From contig VZTI01001180.1 in assembly GCA_013397865.1 (NCBI GenBank), positions 60,059-124,058 of the forward strand: a stretch of DNA of 64,000 nucleotides, in the 5' to 3' direction. The notes under the pieces are model-generated. The model had not been told where the DNA came from, searched no databases, and saw only the letters and a program-made list of their open reading frames with translations. Both the position numbers and the translations under genes were made by a program. The stretch is from Struthidea cinerea. Lineage: Eukaryota > Chordata > Aves > Passeriformes > Corcoracidae. Of the stretch, positions 45,071-56,564 are shown one piece after another. How positions within the stretch are numbered: position 1 is the stretch's first letter; the number at the start of each line of letters is the position of its first letter.

Positions 45071-46040
45071 GACATGCACAGGCCATGAAGGGGAAGCTGG
45101 GCACTGAGGCCAGCTGGAAGAAGGCCTGACTGTGCTCCAAAGTGATGCCCAGGCCGTGCCATGCCAGCTCGTTCTGCGGTTTATATGGGAGCTACTCCAT
45201 GTGATAATCAGGGAGGGCTATTCAGGGATCCTGAAGGAGATTCCTGCTCCTGGGATGGTTTGGGAGGAGCTGCCAGGACCTCTCAGTCAGGGCAGGATGG
45301 GATCAGATCCCCCTCCCCCCACCAGCACCCTCCTTCAGCAGATCCTTGTCTTGTCTTGGCCAACATTTTTTGCTGGGTTGCAAAATAGAAGGAGACCTGG
45401 AACTTCTCCCACACGGAAGGAGACCTGGAGCTTGGATTTCCACTGCCACCTCCTGCCTCCGTGGGATGAAACCAGAGCTGCTGCCCTTCCCCTGCCCACC
45501 AGACCGCTCCAGTTAGTCCTGTGTTCACAAACGTGAAGGTGAACAGCTGGAGGGGGTGCCAGGCCACGCTAAAACCCCTGGGAAGGGAAAGCAGGAGATA
45601 GGGCAGGGGTGGGGAAGCACTGCAGGGTGGAAGAGCAGGAGCAGGAGGGTCCCGGCTGCCAGCACTGCAGCCTGCTCAGGAAATGGGCTTTTCGTTAGGC
45701 AGTTCCACACAGCTCTAATTAAATTACGGGATTAGAGCCATCTCATTCCTCACTCATCCGCTGCCAAGTGCTGGTTCCAAGGGAGTGCCCTCCGTGAAAG
45801 GGAGAACTGCCCGTGCAGTGCTCATCGGCAGAGCCACCGAGTCACTCCCTGATTGCTCTGCATTGCAGATGGGCCGTCTGGAGCGTGCCATTCCCGCTGG
45901 CCTCCTCTGATCCCCGGCCCCGCAGGCCTGGCGGGAAGATTCCAGGATGGATAACGCCCCTGCTTGCTGCTCTGGGCAAGCCCTGCAAAGGGGCAGCTGG
46001 TGCAGAGCATAAAACCCACAGGATTTTCTAACAGGACCGA
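45071..46040. other. single-copy stretch, no gene seen
   Basis: A homeodomain-like TAATTAAATTA lies near 45716-45726. A direct repeat of 'ggaaggagacctgga' occurs at 45390 and 45416. No gene recognised. Confidence 0.4.
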
Positions 46041-46118
46041 GATCACGGAATCATCACTAAGGTTGGAAAAGCCCTTGAAGCTCGAGTCCAACCACTACAC
46101 CGTGTCCCCAAGATGCCC
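46041..46118 (-). repeat. CR1 LINE fragment, second 3'-end subtype
   Basis: Reads 'gatcacggaatcatcactaa', 'ggttggaaaagcccttgaag', 'gagtccaaccactacacc' and 'gtgtccccaagatgcc'. Confidence 0.88.
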
Positions 46119-46583
46119 TGAAAGTACCAAAAAGCCTGCAACTGACAGAAAAGGAGGGGAAAGTGCGTGGGAATCCCTGGACAGGGGAGCAGGGAACAAG
46201 GCTTCACCCTCTAGGAAGCACAGCCAACCTTAAAACAAAAATATATCCCGGCCGCCAGCAGAGCATGCTGCAAGGTGCAAAATGGAGTTCCCTTCAATTT
46301 GCTTCTTGCTGGCAGATGATACAAATTTCCCATCCTATGGCTGTGCCCTGGGCCATGCCCACGGATTAGAGAGAGATTTGGGTGCTTTCTCAGCTTACAT
46401 TTTGGCACTGGTTTTCCTTCTGTTGCTTCACAGAGAAGTTTCCAGTAAGACCTGGAGCTGAGGGAAAGGCCCCCGTCCTTCCGCTGTGGTCCTGTGAGTT
46501 ATCACCACGCTTTGGGGAGCTGGGTACCCTGGTTTGGGGGAAAAAGGTCCCTTTGATGTGGCCCATGTGGAGAAAAACACCGT
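46119..46583. other. single-copy stretch, no gene seen
   Basis: No gene or repeat recognised. Confidence 0.4.
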
Positions 46584-46883
46584 GAGAGAGCTGGAGAGAG
46601 ACTTTGGATAAGGGCCTGGAATGACAGGACAAGGGGGAATGGCTTCCCACTGACAGAGAAGGATGAAGGTTGGATGGGATACTGGGAAGGAATTATTCCC
46701 TGTGAGGGTGGGGAGGCCCTGGCACAGGGTGCCCAGAGAAGCTGTGGCTGCCCCTGGATCCCTGGCAGTGTCCAAGGCCAGGTTGGATGGGGCTTGGAGC
46801 AGCCTGGGATAGTGGAAGGTAGCAGGTGGGATGGGATGAGCTTTGAGGTCCCTCCCAACCCAAACCATTCCATGATTCCATGA
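46584..46883 (+). repeat. CR1 LINE fragment, 3' end
   Basis: About 300 bases from 'gagagagctggagagagact' through 'aggaattattccctgtgagg' and 'ggcttggagcagcctgggat'. The 'tgtccctgcccatgg' block is missing, and it ends with a good tail 'accattccatgattccatga'. Confidence 0.95.
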
Positions 46884-48099
46884 ACACAGCTCTTTGAAAC
46901 ATCCCTGCTCTGTCACCTGCAAATTCCCTCTCCCCAGTCACTGGAGCAGATGAAACTCGGATTTCCCTTGCTTGCTGTTCCGTGTGAAAGCCCACGAAGA
47001 TTTTCCTGGTGCCACAGGATCCGTGGCATGGATTTAACCTTGGCTGTCTCCCCCATTCCGTCACTTTGCTGCGTAATTACTCCTGGAGAAGCTCTTTTCT
47101 CCCCATTTTCTGCTTTCCTGGCTGCAGGCAGAGGATGTCTTATTTTAATTTACTCCTGGACAAGCTCTCAACGTCTCCTGCTTGTGCAGAGTTAAAGAAA
47201 ACCTGAGAAAATCCTGCCTGAGAAGCAGCACTTTCCTACAAATCCAGTTTCTCCCTGGAGATGGTCCAAGTGCAGCTGGACGCAGCAACTGGGTCCGGCT
47301 GGCCCTGCCTTTGAGCAAGGGTTTGGAGCAGGGATCCTTTCAGACGGAGTTACTCTGAAATTGGTGATTCCAGGCTCCTGCAGAGCCACGGTGCTCCCGT
47401 TTCTCCCTCCTGCCCCGCTCCGTTGGTCCTCAGCAGTGCCCCAGGGAACCTCTGGCGTGGGAAAAGGCATCCCTAACCCTGCCCAGATCCCCGCCATGGA
47501 GAGGGGAGCCTGAATGCTTCGGAGCCAGGACCAAATATTTACCTTCCACAGGGCTTGTCTGAGGGAATTCAGGCAGCAGGGCCGGAAGGGGAATGGTGAG
47601 GGGAGCTGTTTGCTTTTCAAACCGGACCAGCAAGTGCCTACGGAATGACCTGGCTGCCCGAGGATATTCAGCCATAAATCTTATTAACAGCGCTCCGCAG
47701 TAAGTGCAGATGTGAGGGAAGGGAATTAAAAGGAGGCAAACGAGGAGGGGGACGGGTTTGGAATGATGGAGAAAGAAAGGAGGCGAACCCTGGTTTGCAG
47801 CCGGAGGATTTTGTGGGAAGGGCTTCGGCTCTGTGAGGGAATCAGCTGGAACAGGTCTGGCAGGATGGCTCTGCAAGCGAGAGCTCCTCTTGCAGAATAC
47901 CAATGATTGGCATCCAAAATAAAGCTGCTCAGCAGCAGCTATTTCGGGAGCTCTCTCTGTGCTGGGGCAGGAGTGGGGAGGTGGAGGGAGGGGAATACAG
48001 AATGACACCTGCCTCGGAGAGGAGAAGTGATCCAAAAGGCTGGAGGGCACGTTCCCCTGCCTGCTCGCCTTTGTGTCGGAATGGCCAGGCTTTGTTTTC
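46884..48099. other. single-copy stretch, no gene seen
   Basis: The 308-residue minus-strand frame at 47430-48356 starts inside the CR1 at 48.1-48.26 kb and shows no domain, so I do not take it as a gene. HOX-like GCCATAAATC lies near 47670. Confidence 0.4.
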
Positions 48100-48262
48100 C
48101 ATGGAATCCCAGAATGGTTTGGGTTGGAATGGACCTTCAAACCTCTCACGTTCCACCCCCTTCCACTATCCCAGGGTGCTCCAATCCTCGTCCATCCTGG
48201 CCTTGGACACTGCCAGGGATCCAGGGGCAGCCACAGCTTGTCTGGGCACCCTGTGCCAGTGC
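48100..48262 (-). repeat. CR1 LINE fragment, 3' end
   Basis: Opens 'catggaatcccagaatggtt' and 'tgggttggaatggaccttc', then 'ccttccactatcccagggtg' (the 'gccatgggcaggg' part is deleted), ending 'gggcaccctgtgccagtg'. Confidence 0.93.
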
Positions 48263-48689
48263 TCATAACCCTTTTCATTTGTTGCTTTTCTTGCTTTTCT
48301 TGCCCCGTCTCTGATGCAGGGACAGTGTGCTGTCCCCAGATCCCAAACCCAGCCACTCAGACCCTGGAAATTACTCTGGGAAGGGCTAGGAGCTCTGAGA
48401 AAGGGAAACACCTCTGTTTGCAGAGCGAGGGTGGGTTCCAAGCTGCCTGTGCCCGCTCCAGGCTCTCCCAGCCACGTGCCAAGGCTTTAAAAATCTTCCT
48501 GCCGGTGGCCAGGAGCAATTAATGGCAAATGGAGCGGGGACAAAAGGCCAGCAGGAATTCCAGCCTCACGGCAGGATGCTCCCAGCACTGGAGGACCGGC
48601 ACTGCGTTTATCAGGTGCTTGGGCCGCCCTGCAGCCCTGCGAGATGCCGGCATGCCCAGTTTTCCAAGCAGCTCCAGCTTTCCTTGTTA
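48263..48689. other. single-copy stretch, no gene seen
   Basis: No gene or repeat recognised. It lies between a CR1 copy and the CpG-rich block. Confidence 0.4.
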
Positions 48690-49160
48690 ACCCTGGCAGA
48701 GACTGGAGCGAGGAGGAGCCGCTGGACCATTTCTCTGCTCCGAGACGGGCACGGTGCCAGACGCTGGAGCCACCTGGCTGCCAGGAGCAGCAGGTCCTGG
48801 CAGGGAACGGGTTGGAGCCGCTGGCCCAGCACGGAGCGGGCACCGCGGCAGCCTCCGAGCGCCTCTCCTCCATCCCCGGCTGCCGTCTGCGCCTCTCCCC
48901 TCCCCGGGCTGGCGAGGTGAGAAATGCGCCTCGGGCGGGCTGTTTCCCTGAGGATCGCGTGGGAGAAGCTTGCAGACAGCAAGGTTGTGCCCCCAGGCGC
49001 GTTTCCAGCTCTCCAAAATCCGCTTCCCAGCGACGCCGATCCCCAGGCTCCATCCTTGCCGTCGCGGGGACCGCGGGGCACGAGGCGTCAGGGAAAGGCA
49101 AAGCGCAGCTCCGTCGCTCCCGGGTTTTGCCCAAAGGGGGAAAAGGGACCACGGAAAGCT
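48690..49160. promoter_or_regulatory. CpG island-like block 3
   Basis: By eye about 45 CpG in about 470 bases. A consensus splice donor, GAG followed by GTGAGA, lies on plus near 48914-48922. Both strands carry long open frames here (48644-49504 plus, 286 residues; 48487-49806 minus, 439 residues). Their overlap and low-complexity composition argue that low stop density explains at least one. The island plus donor could mark a first exon, but this is unproven. Confidence 0.45.
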
Positions 49161-49903
49161 GCTGCAGAGCTCCTGCGGTGCAGGAGGACTGTCGGGGTGT
49201 GCCTGCTCGTGCCAGGAGAGGCCTTGGACACAGAGCGCTTCGAACAAGCCAAGGGGATGCCCAGATCCACGCTGGCCATCTGCTCCCCGCAGGACAGGGC
49301 ATCGTTCCAGGGCACTGGCAAACAGAGCCACATCGAGCCCTTTGCTTCTGGTTATCAGCTGGTGACAAGGGCCGCTGGCAGCAGCAGAGCCAGGATTTAA
49401 AAGCTCCGATCCAAACCCTGCTCTGCCGCTTGTTCTGGGTCACCTGCAAGGCCACGCAGAGCTTATTTTCAGAGTCTGGCTTGGAAGTGGCTGAAACCTG
49501 GTGAATTCGTACCCGGGAGAGCCAGAGATCATGGCAGTCACTGCTGCAGCTCTGAAGGAATTCGGGGAGGAGGAGGGGGACGACAGAGAGGGGACAGGTC
49601 TGGCTTGCTGTTGATTTTTCTTTCCTGGTGTAGTGACATTTTGCTGCAACATCGGCTTTTTTTTTTTTTTTTTTAATAATGAGGGCTAGAAAACATTTCA
49701 GAAATCCTTCCTTGCCAGCGTGCTGTTCCTTTCCAAAGCTCGTGCCTTCCATATCTCCCAAAATAAACTGCTGTGGCCACAGGCAGCCACTGCTTTGGTA
49801 GCCCAAGCTGCCGTGGATGAAAAAACGCTGGACCTTCAGCCAGGCTGCTCCTGGCTACCAAAAAGCCCTTGGGACTGGCAGCATCCAATATTTATGGTTT
49901 CTG
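49161..49903. other. single-copy stretch, no gene seen
   Basis: A T-run lies at 49659-49674. The 439-residue minus-strand frame continues through it, giving a lysine run, which is typical of a chance frame. Confidence 0.4.
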
Positions 49904-50174
49904 TCCTGGCCTGGAGTGACAGAACAAGGGGGAATGGCTTCCCACTGCCAGAGGGCAGGGGTAGATGGGATACTGGGAAGGAATTGTTCCCTGTGAGGGT
50001 GGGGAAGCCCTGGCACAGGGTGCCCAGAGCAGCTGTGGCTGCCCCTGGATCCCTGGCAGTGCCCAAGGCCAGGCTGGACAGGGCTTGGAGCAACCTGGGA
50101 CAGTGGAAGGTGTCCCTGCCCATGGCAGGGGGAGGGACTGGATGGTTCTGAAGGTCCCTCCCAACCCAAATCCT
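49904..50174 (+). repeat. CR1 LINE fragment, 3' end
   Basis: About 270 bases from 'tcctggcctggagtgacaga' through 'ggaattgttccctgtgagg' and 'gcagctgtggctgcccctgg' to 'ggtccctcccaacccaaatc'. Its tail position passes directly into the GAT microsatellite. Confidence 0.95.
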
Positions 50175-50251
50175 TTGATGATGACGATGATGATGATGAT
50201 GATGATGATGACGATGACGCTGATGATGATGATGATGATGATGACGATGAC
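50175..50251 (+). repeat. GAT trinucleotide microsatellite
   Basis: About 77 bases of GAT units with interspersed GAC and one GCT, starting exactly where the CR1 octamer tail should be. Other CR1 tails here have 'tttgatgat' (near 26426), so the array probably grew from such a tail. Confidence 0.95.
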
Positions 50252-51321
50252 GGGTCTCTGATTTTTTCCAGCCTTGAGGGCTGGGAAGTTGACTGTGCTG
50301 AAAGCCCCGGGTAAGAGCAAAGCATCTTTAGAGAACATCTTTCCAGCGTTTTGTTGATGCGTTTCCCCTGTTTTTTCGTGGAGCCTGAGGGGGCTGATAA
50401 GCAACTGAAAACATTTTCCGTTGTTTTCCAGTTCCTCCAGGGCTGCTCCAGGCAGGCGTCTCCAGGAAAGCCGCTCTGCATTGACTTCCAAATGAGAGTA
50501 ATTAAAGGAAATGAGGCCTTCACAGGGAAGAGAGCTCCCGGCCGGATGATGCTCTCGGCTCAGGTAATTGTCCCAGGGCAGCTCTCACGCTGCGGTGGGG
50601 ATGGGATGGTTTAACACTCCACAGACTTCTCCCTCCTTCCCGTTTTCCCATTTCCACCGAGGCCACAGCGCGTGCCTGGGGCATCCCCTGGCATCCTGAC
50701 CTGCTTCAAGTGACTTCTACCTGGTCTCACTCAGCTGCTGCCAAGGTTTTAAGGAGATTCAGTGTCCCCCCCAGACCCCTGGGGCAAAGGGAGGTTGGGG
50801 GCAAGGTGGGATTTGGAGTCCTGGAAACTCTGGAGAGTCGATTTCTTTCCCCACCGAAAACCAGAGGCCAATTTTGCAACCTCAGCGCAAAGCAGGGAGA
50901 GGAGAACACTAAATGGGGCAAGAACTGCCAGTTTCACAACGACTGTCGAGAAACAGTGAACTGAAATATCCCCTGAGGGTGGGGAAAATGTCAAGCCCAA
51001 GCAGTTGTCACCGGATTTTTACCTGCAAGTCACACATTGCGTCCCTCCTCGGGGACGTTTCTGCTCCTCTAACGCTGCCTGACCTTTCTCAAAATGTTCT
51101 CCCACCCCCAACAGGGGAGCAAGGGACCTCCCCGTGCCTCGGTTCTTCGTCCCACCTTCGCCACTGCTGCTTTCCCCCGCAAATTGTCGCTGTCACCGTT
51201 TGTAGTGGAGACTTCTGCTTGGTTTGGTGCCTGGTGCTGGCACCGGAGCCCACCGCGAGCTCTGAGGAGTTTTATCAGCGCCCTGCACACTCGATGCTCT
51301 CGGCCAAGCTGGGGGAGGGAC
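50252..51321. other. single-copy stretch with one candidate exon
   Basis: Apart from the splice-flanked segment at 50432-50563, nothing recognised. Open frames at 50710-51527 are without domains. Confidence 0.4.
50432..50563 (+). other. candidate internal coding exon (44 codons, phase 0)
   Basis: A pyrimidine-rich acceptor (TTTTCCGTTGTTTTCCAG) precedes and a good donor (CAG followed by GTAATT) follows. The 132-base interval is a multiple of three, and the plus-strand frame (FLQGCSRQAS at its start, GRMMLSAQ at its end) is open. A branch-point-like CTGAA lies about 25 bases upstream. I do not recognise the peptide. Such arrangements also arise by chance, so this is a hypothesis. Confidence 0.22.
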
Positions 51322-51505
51322 AGTTTAGATGGGATATCAGGAAAAATTGCCTCGTGGACCGGGGCAGCGGTGGAATGCCCATCCCTGGAAGTGTTTGGAG
51401 TGTGGATGTGGCGCTTGGGGACGTGGCTTTGGTGGAGCTGGCAGTGTTCAGGTTAATGGTTGGAGCTGGTGATCTTAGAGGGCTTTTTCAACCTTTCCTC
51501 TCCCT
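51322..51505 (+). repeat. CR1 LINE fragment, second 3'-end subtype
   Basis: Reads 'agtttagatgggatatcagg', 'aaaaattgcctcgtggacc', 'gtgtggatgtggcgcttggg', 'ggttaatggttggagctgg' and 'gatcttagagggctttttc', with a lost tail. Confidence 0.9.
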
Positions 51506-52034
51506 TCTTCAGCTCCCTATTTTTTAATCCATGCTCCGAAGGCCTCTCCTAAATATTGCTGCTTTTTTGGATTTGTGGTGGTGTACTTTCACTGCTGCTG
51601 GGGTTTTTTTTTGGGGGGGGGGTGGGGGGGGGAGGGGAATGTGGTAAAAGGAAGTAGAAGGAAAGGTTTCTTTTTCTGTTCTTCCTTTTTTTTTTTAATT
51701 TTTTTTTAAAATTTTATTTTCTTAAAGCCAGGAATGAGAAAAGGGAAAATATAAAAGAACACGAAAATGCCCCAATTCTTTCAAAGTAGCTCCTGGGTAA
51801 TTTCCACCCTCATTTACAAATCTGGTGCGTCAGTAAAATATATATATATAAACTGTGTATCTCCTGTGGAACATGGGGGGACTTTCCTTTGTCCACGTGC
51901 CTTGGGCACCGACCTGGGGACGTGGGGAGGGTTTCCTCGGGCTCTGGCGGCTTTGAAAGCCCCGTTGTTCCTTCACAGGGATCCTTTATGCTGACCGTGC
52001 ACGTTCTGTGGGCATCTGTCAGCAGGGGAGGGGG
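51506..52034. other. single-copy stretch with low-complexity tracts
   Basis: Holds the G-tract, T/A-rich runs (51685-51725) and a short (TA)n at about 51839-51850. No gene recognised. Confidence 0.45.
51613..51637 (+). repeat. poly-G tract, possible G-quadruplex
   Basis: Runs of 10, 9 and 4 G separated by single T or A, just after a T-run. The long runs can supply four or more G-triplets, so a quadruplex is plausible. Confidence 0.75.
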
Positions 52035-52255
52035 GAAAAATTACTGAAATGGGTAATAAAGGAGATGGAAACAATCCGTGCTGGCCTCTGGGTAATAACC
52101 AGCTGATATTAAGCCTGAGCCCAGCTGAAAACAGTTAATAATGAATGGGCATTAATTAAAGCTAAATTACAGGGGAAGGTGCAGGCTGGGCCCTCAATCC
52201 AATTAGAGGCCTGTAATTCGTAGCAGAGAGAATCTGTCCAGCCTGTGAATAAATG
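52035..52255. promoter_or_regulatory. ATTA/TAAT-rich candidate enhancer
   Basis: About nine TAAT/ATTA homeodomain cores within roughly 180 bases, including CATTAATTAAAG, CCAATTAG and TGTAATTC, in a repeat-free AT-rich island within GC-rich DNA. Dense homeodomain cores are typical of conserved developmental enhancers. Conservation cannot be tested here. Confidence 0.35.
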
Positions 52256-53580
52256 ATCAAAGCAGGGCTGGGTCAGGGTTTAGATGATGCCTGGACAGGG
52301 GAGAAGAGGCCAGAGGAGGATTAAGGGAGAGAGAACTGCGGCCAGGCAGCTCGTTCGGGTTTGCCACATACCCCGAGCCCAGAGCTGAGCTGGGCCGTGG
52401 GCCCGGAAGGTTTGGGATGAGTCCTGCTGGGAATAAGACATCCATCAGGGACCCCTCATGGTGACAGCAGGGGGGAAAGGGCAAAACTGAGGCTGGTCCA
52501 AGGCTAGATCTGACTGGGATGTGCTGTGGGCATGAGGAGGGAGAGTCAGAGTCGCCCTCAAAGCTGAGCAGACCCTTGCCCAGGGAGCAGTTGGGAAGTG
52601 AGGATGCGATCCAGGAAGGAGCTGCAGCTGGAAAACAGCACTGCCCCAGCTCTGGCAGCGTCAGCACGGCCAAACTGAGGGGAACACCAAGGGTCACTGA
52701 CCGGGGACTGCTGGAAGGACTCCTCTGAACCAACAGCTTCAGGCTGCTCACGCTCTTGAGGGCAAAAAGCTCAGTTTTAAACCTGACTGGTGTTGAAAGA
52801 AGCTTTGGGATGTGCCATCTTCCAAACACCAGCTAGGAGGAAAAATACAGCGTTTTGAAAGCTTGGAGTGTTTAAGGCACACTCAGACCTTCAGACGTGT
52901 CCCACAAATGAGAGCTAGCATCAATACCCAGAAAAGCCTGCTCTTCTCCCAAGAAACTCCACGTTTGCTGTTCCTCTTCCTGACCCAGATGTGCACTTCA
53001 AGCCTAAAGGGAATGCCCTCCCTCGGGAACAACCGTGGGGATTTTTTGGTTGAATGCAACGAGGAGAAGGCGTTTTGGCACTCGGGCTCAGCACAGCCTG
53101 GCCTTACGAGCACCCACAGAGGCAACTGAGAAGGGTGCTCCAGTTTGGACTCGCCCCCCGTGTCATTACCCGCCAGCTGGAGGCTGATCCCTGTGGAGCT
53201 GGGTAGGGATCCCTCCTGGAGCAGGGCTGGCTGGCCCAGGGGAGGTGTCGGGCCTCACTGGGACCAGACCGACCCCAGAGGAAGGAGCCAGGAGCTGGCA
53301 AAGCTTCGTCTCCTTGGCACAGCTTTGCCAGAAGCAGCCAGTCGCTGGCTTGGAGCAGGAATTCCAGGCGTGTCCCTGCAGGCAGAGCACGAGGGATGCT
53401 CCACACATCCCACGCTGGTGGGCAAGGCTGGGTTTGCTGCAGCACGGCCACGCTGCCTCCAAGGAGCAGCAAGAGGGAGCCTGACTCCCCAAACGCTGAT
53501 GCAGAGTCACGGAGAATGAGCTGAGCCCAGAAATATTTTGCTTATCCTTTCCCAAAGGAATCCACGTTTGCAGGGGCTTG
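52256..53580. other. single-copy stretch, no gene seen
   Basis: Open frames up to 190 residues (52257-52829, -) without domains. No repeat recognised. Confidence 0.4.
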
Positions 53581-53665
53581 ATCACAGAACCGCAGGATGG
53601 TTTGGGCTGGGAGGGATTTTAGAGGTCGCCTCATTCCAACTTCCCTGCCGGGGGCAGGGCTTGTT
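53581..53665 (-). repeat. CR1 LINE fragment, 3' end
   Basis: About 85 bases: 'atcacagaaccgcaggatgg', 'tttgggctgggagggatttt' and 'gaggtcgcctcattccaac' to 'gggcagggcttg'. Diverged. Confidence 0.85.
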
Positions 53666-53869
53666 TCCTGGTGCCAGGTCTGGGCATGCTGTGAGAGCGA
53701 GAGCAATTTTGTGGGATGCTCAGTTGAGGTTTAATAGGTCTGGAAAGAATCCAAAACCCTTCAGTCCTCAGAGGTGCAGTGGATCCCTCACAAATTCCCC
53801 CGGGATTGGCACCTCTGTCACCTGAAGTCTTAAAGAACATGGCTGTGCTTTGAATTTCTGCCAGCGAAA

Positions 53870-53918
53870 CCATGGAATATCCTCAGCTGGAAGGGGACCC
53901 ACAAGGATCATCGAGTCA
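53870..53918 (-). repeat. CR1 LINE remnant, third 3'-end subtype
   Basis: About 50 bases: 'ccatggaatatcctcagctg' and 'aaggggacccacaaggatca' then 'tcgagtc'. Same form as the 29.1 kb copy. Confidence 0.75.
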
Positions 53919-55647
53919 TGGAGCATCAATATTGAAGACCTCAGCAGGACGATGGGGTCCTGTTGCGTAGGAAAGCGCTTTCAATCCTTTCAGCTGTATC
54001 CAAGACGATTTCTTTCCCTTCCTGACCCGCAGAGATTATTCTGGAAAAACAATTCTTTAAGATGCTACAGCAGGAGGAATAAAAATAGCTGAACACACGA
54101 ACCGGCCTCCCTGGCAGTACAAATCATTCCGAGTGCTTCTAGCACGGGGAAAATGAAGCCTGCAGCAGGAAACAGAGGGAATCCCTACACAAAAGAAGGA
54201 AATTTGGGAAGAATGACTAAGCTAGGAGAGGAAGCTAGGTGCTGTGGCTGGCTGCTAGCACGGCAAGCGCCTCTCAAAGCATCAATGTGCGCGTAGAGCA
54301 GGGCACAGCGTCCCGGGATAGCCGACATTCCTGGAGGAGCAGGGCTCCTGGGATCTCCCCGGGGCTGCGGGGACAGGGGCTCTGAGGGAGGGGTCAGGTG
54401 AAAAATGGAGCGGGATGAAAACAGGGAACGCCTTTACATGCCAACCTGGGAAGTGCTTGCACCTGGGTGACATCAAGGTGATTTATGAGGGAAGCCCAAT
54501 TAAGGCTGCTGGAAGCTGTTTTTCCTGGGAGGAATGATGACAGGAGCAGAGCTTGCTGGCTCCTGCAGCCTCCCGCGGGCGCCTGCTCTGCGCTCTGAGC
54601 CTCTCCTTGCAAGAGGCACTGAAGAGCCCACAGTGAGCAAATGCACCTCTGATCCATTTTTCCCGTCCCATCCATCCCCTCCTTGGTGTCAGCAGAGCTG
54701 CCCTCCCTTCCCAGGGTTCTCCACCCTTGGAATTCCAGGGGAGGGAAGCTGCGGGGCTTCAGCTTTGGCTTTAACCACGATTATTCCGGGGAATAGTTTG
54801 ACCTGGTGGTGAGCACGGGCTCGTAATTCAGAGGTGACTTGGCTGCAGTCCTCGCAGGCTTTGGGGAAGTGGGAAAAGGGGTAAGAAAATGAGGAGGAGC
54901 TGGAGAACAGGCCCTCACTATCTCTTCCACCTGGAGCAAAGGAGCAGGCAGCGTTGCTTGAGGCACGGATGAGACCGATGAGAAACCACTCAGCTTCATC
55001 TGCAGCTTTGTCCTGCCAAGACATGAGCTCACCAGGGGGGAATAAATTCATCCAGAGCCCCCTCCACAGCCCATTCCTGACCTTTTGGAGAGCAGCATCC
55101 TACCGGCTCGGGGGTGTCACGTGAGCAAAGACACTGGAGAATCTCCACAGCACAGCTGGTGTCCCCCCTTGGGCACTGCCGACCCTTCCCCTGGCACCCT
55201 TCCCCTGTGTGCCAGGCTGGTCAGAACCCATTTCACCCCAGCCCACTGCCTTCAGGGTGGGCTTGGCTGCTCCAGCAGAGCTCTCCAGCACAGCTCAGAG
55301 TCACCAGGCTCAGCCCCCATCACCCTCCCGTACACGGATTCAGGATTCCGAGACCTTGGCCCTGCCTGGAGCAACGCTGGGGTCTGCAAGGCGGAGTGGC
55401 TGCGGTGTGTGGAGGCTTGGGTCAGGTCAGAGCAGGCTCCTGGCCCCGGGTCAGTGATGGATGGACATGCCAGGCCCCAGCCCAGAGGTTATCTCAGCTA
55501 TTTGGGTTGTTCCAGGCATCTACCTTATCTCAGTGTTCTCCGGGACCCTGGATTGTGGAGAACAGGTTCCATCGCCACAGCCTTCAGACTTTAATTTTAG
55601 CTGCTCCTTTCCTCCTCTCCATCAAGGCGGTAAGAGCAGGAAGCAAG
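53919..55647. other. single-copy stretch, no gene seen
   Basis: Frames of 120-190 residues near 54689-55692 have no domain. No repeat recognised. Confidence 0.4.
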
Positions 55648-55732
55648 ATGTCCCTGTCCGTGGCAGGGGGGTGGGAACGAGATGATCTCTAAGGTCCCTT
55701 CCACCCCAAACCATTCCGTGATTCCCTGAATC
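55648..55732 (+). repeat. CR1 LINE fragment, 3' end
   Basis: The last ~85 bases: 'gatgtccctgtccgtggcag', 'gatgatctctaaggtccctt' and 'ccaaaccattccgtgattcc'. An irregular tail (ctgaatcagaattccctgaatc) follows. Confidence 0.88.
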
Positions 55733-56564
55733 AGAATTCCCTGAATCCATGAATTGGGCTTTGAACGGGGAGTTGCAGTTATCCCTGCAGACTGGAAAAG
55801 TCAGGCGAGGCACAGTGGGAGCCCATGGAGGAAGGGAGATGGGCTTGTGATGCTGATCCCTGTCTCTTCTATTTTATCCTAAAAAACTCTTTCCCCTGAT
55901 CCTTTAGGCTGGGGATGGTACCTGGGCTCTGGTCACTGCTCCACTTCAGTCTTTTCAAATTAGAAGCCCTTCAAGGGGAGATGTTCTTTCTTCTCTACCC
56001 CCGGATATCTTTCCCAAAAGGACAAGGTGTCTCCTGGATGAATACGAACAGGAGCACGTGCTCGGAACGGAGGCTCCAAGGCTGCCCAGGTCCCTTTGGG
56101 CTTCGCCTCCGTGGCTGGATTCTTGGATATCTCACGGGGAGTGATTCATGCCTGGGCCTTTCTCCGTGGCAGGGGTTTGTATAACAGCTCTCCGGGATGT
56201 AAAATAAGCGCTGAGTGAGTGATGAATTCTTCCCTCACTCAGGATATTTATAGCTTTTTCTCTTGCTCCTCCAGCGAGTCACCTATTTTCGCACGGCTCG
56301 TGGGCGCTCCGTGTCAGCGAGGCTCCCGCTCCTCGCCAAGGCTGGGCGAGACTGGCCAGAGGCTCCCGAGCTTCTCAAGGACTGGCATGGTGCGTTTTTG
56401 TGTGAAATCAAGCTGAAATCCACGAGACCACGCGCTTCCCTCTGTATTTTCCGTGGCTCCGAGGGTCGCGTTTTCCACCTGCTCCTCCCCAGACAGGCGG
56501 GCTCACGTTTTCCTCCTCACTTGGCACGGGAGCTGGCTCTCGGTATCCTGTGGTGGATTCACTG

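Noticed and set aside
47430..48356. 308-residue minus-strand open frame
   Set aside because: Its start lies in or beyond the CR1 at 48.1 kb, and the rest has no domain or splice support.
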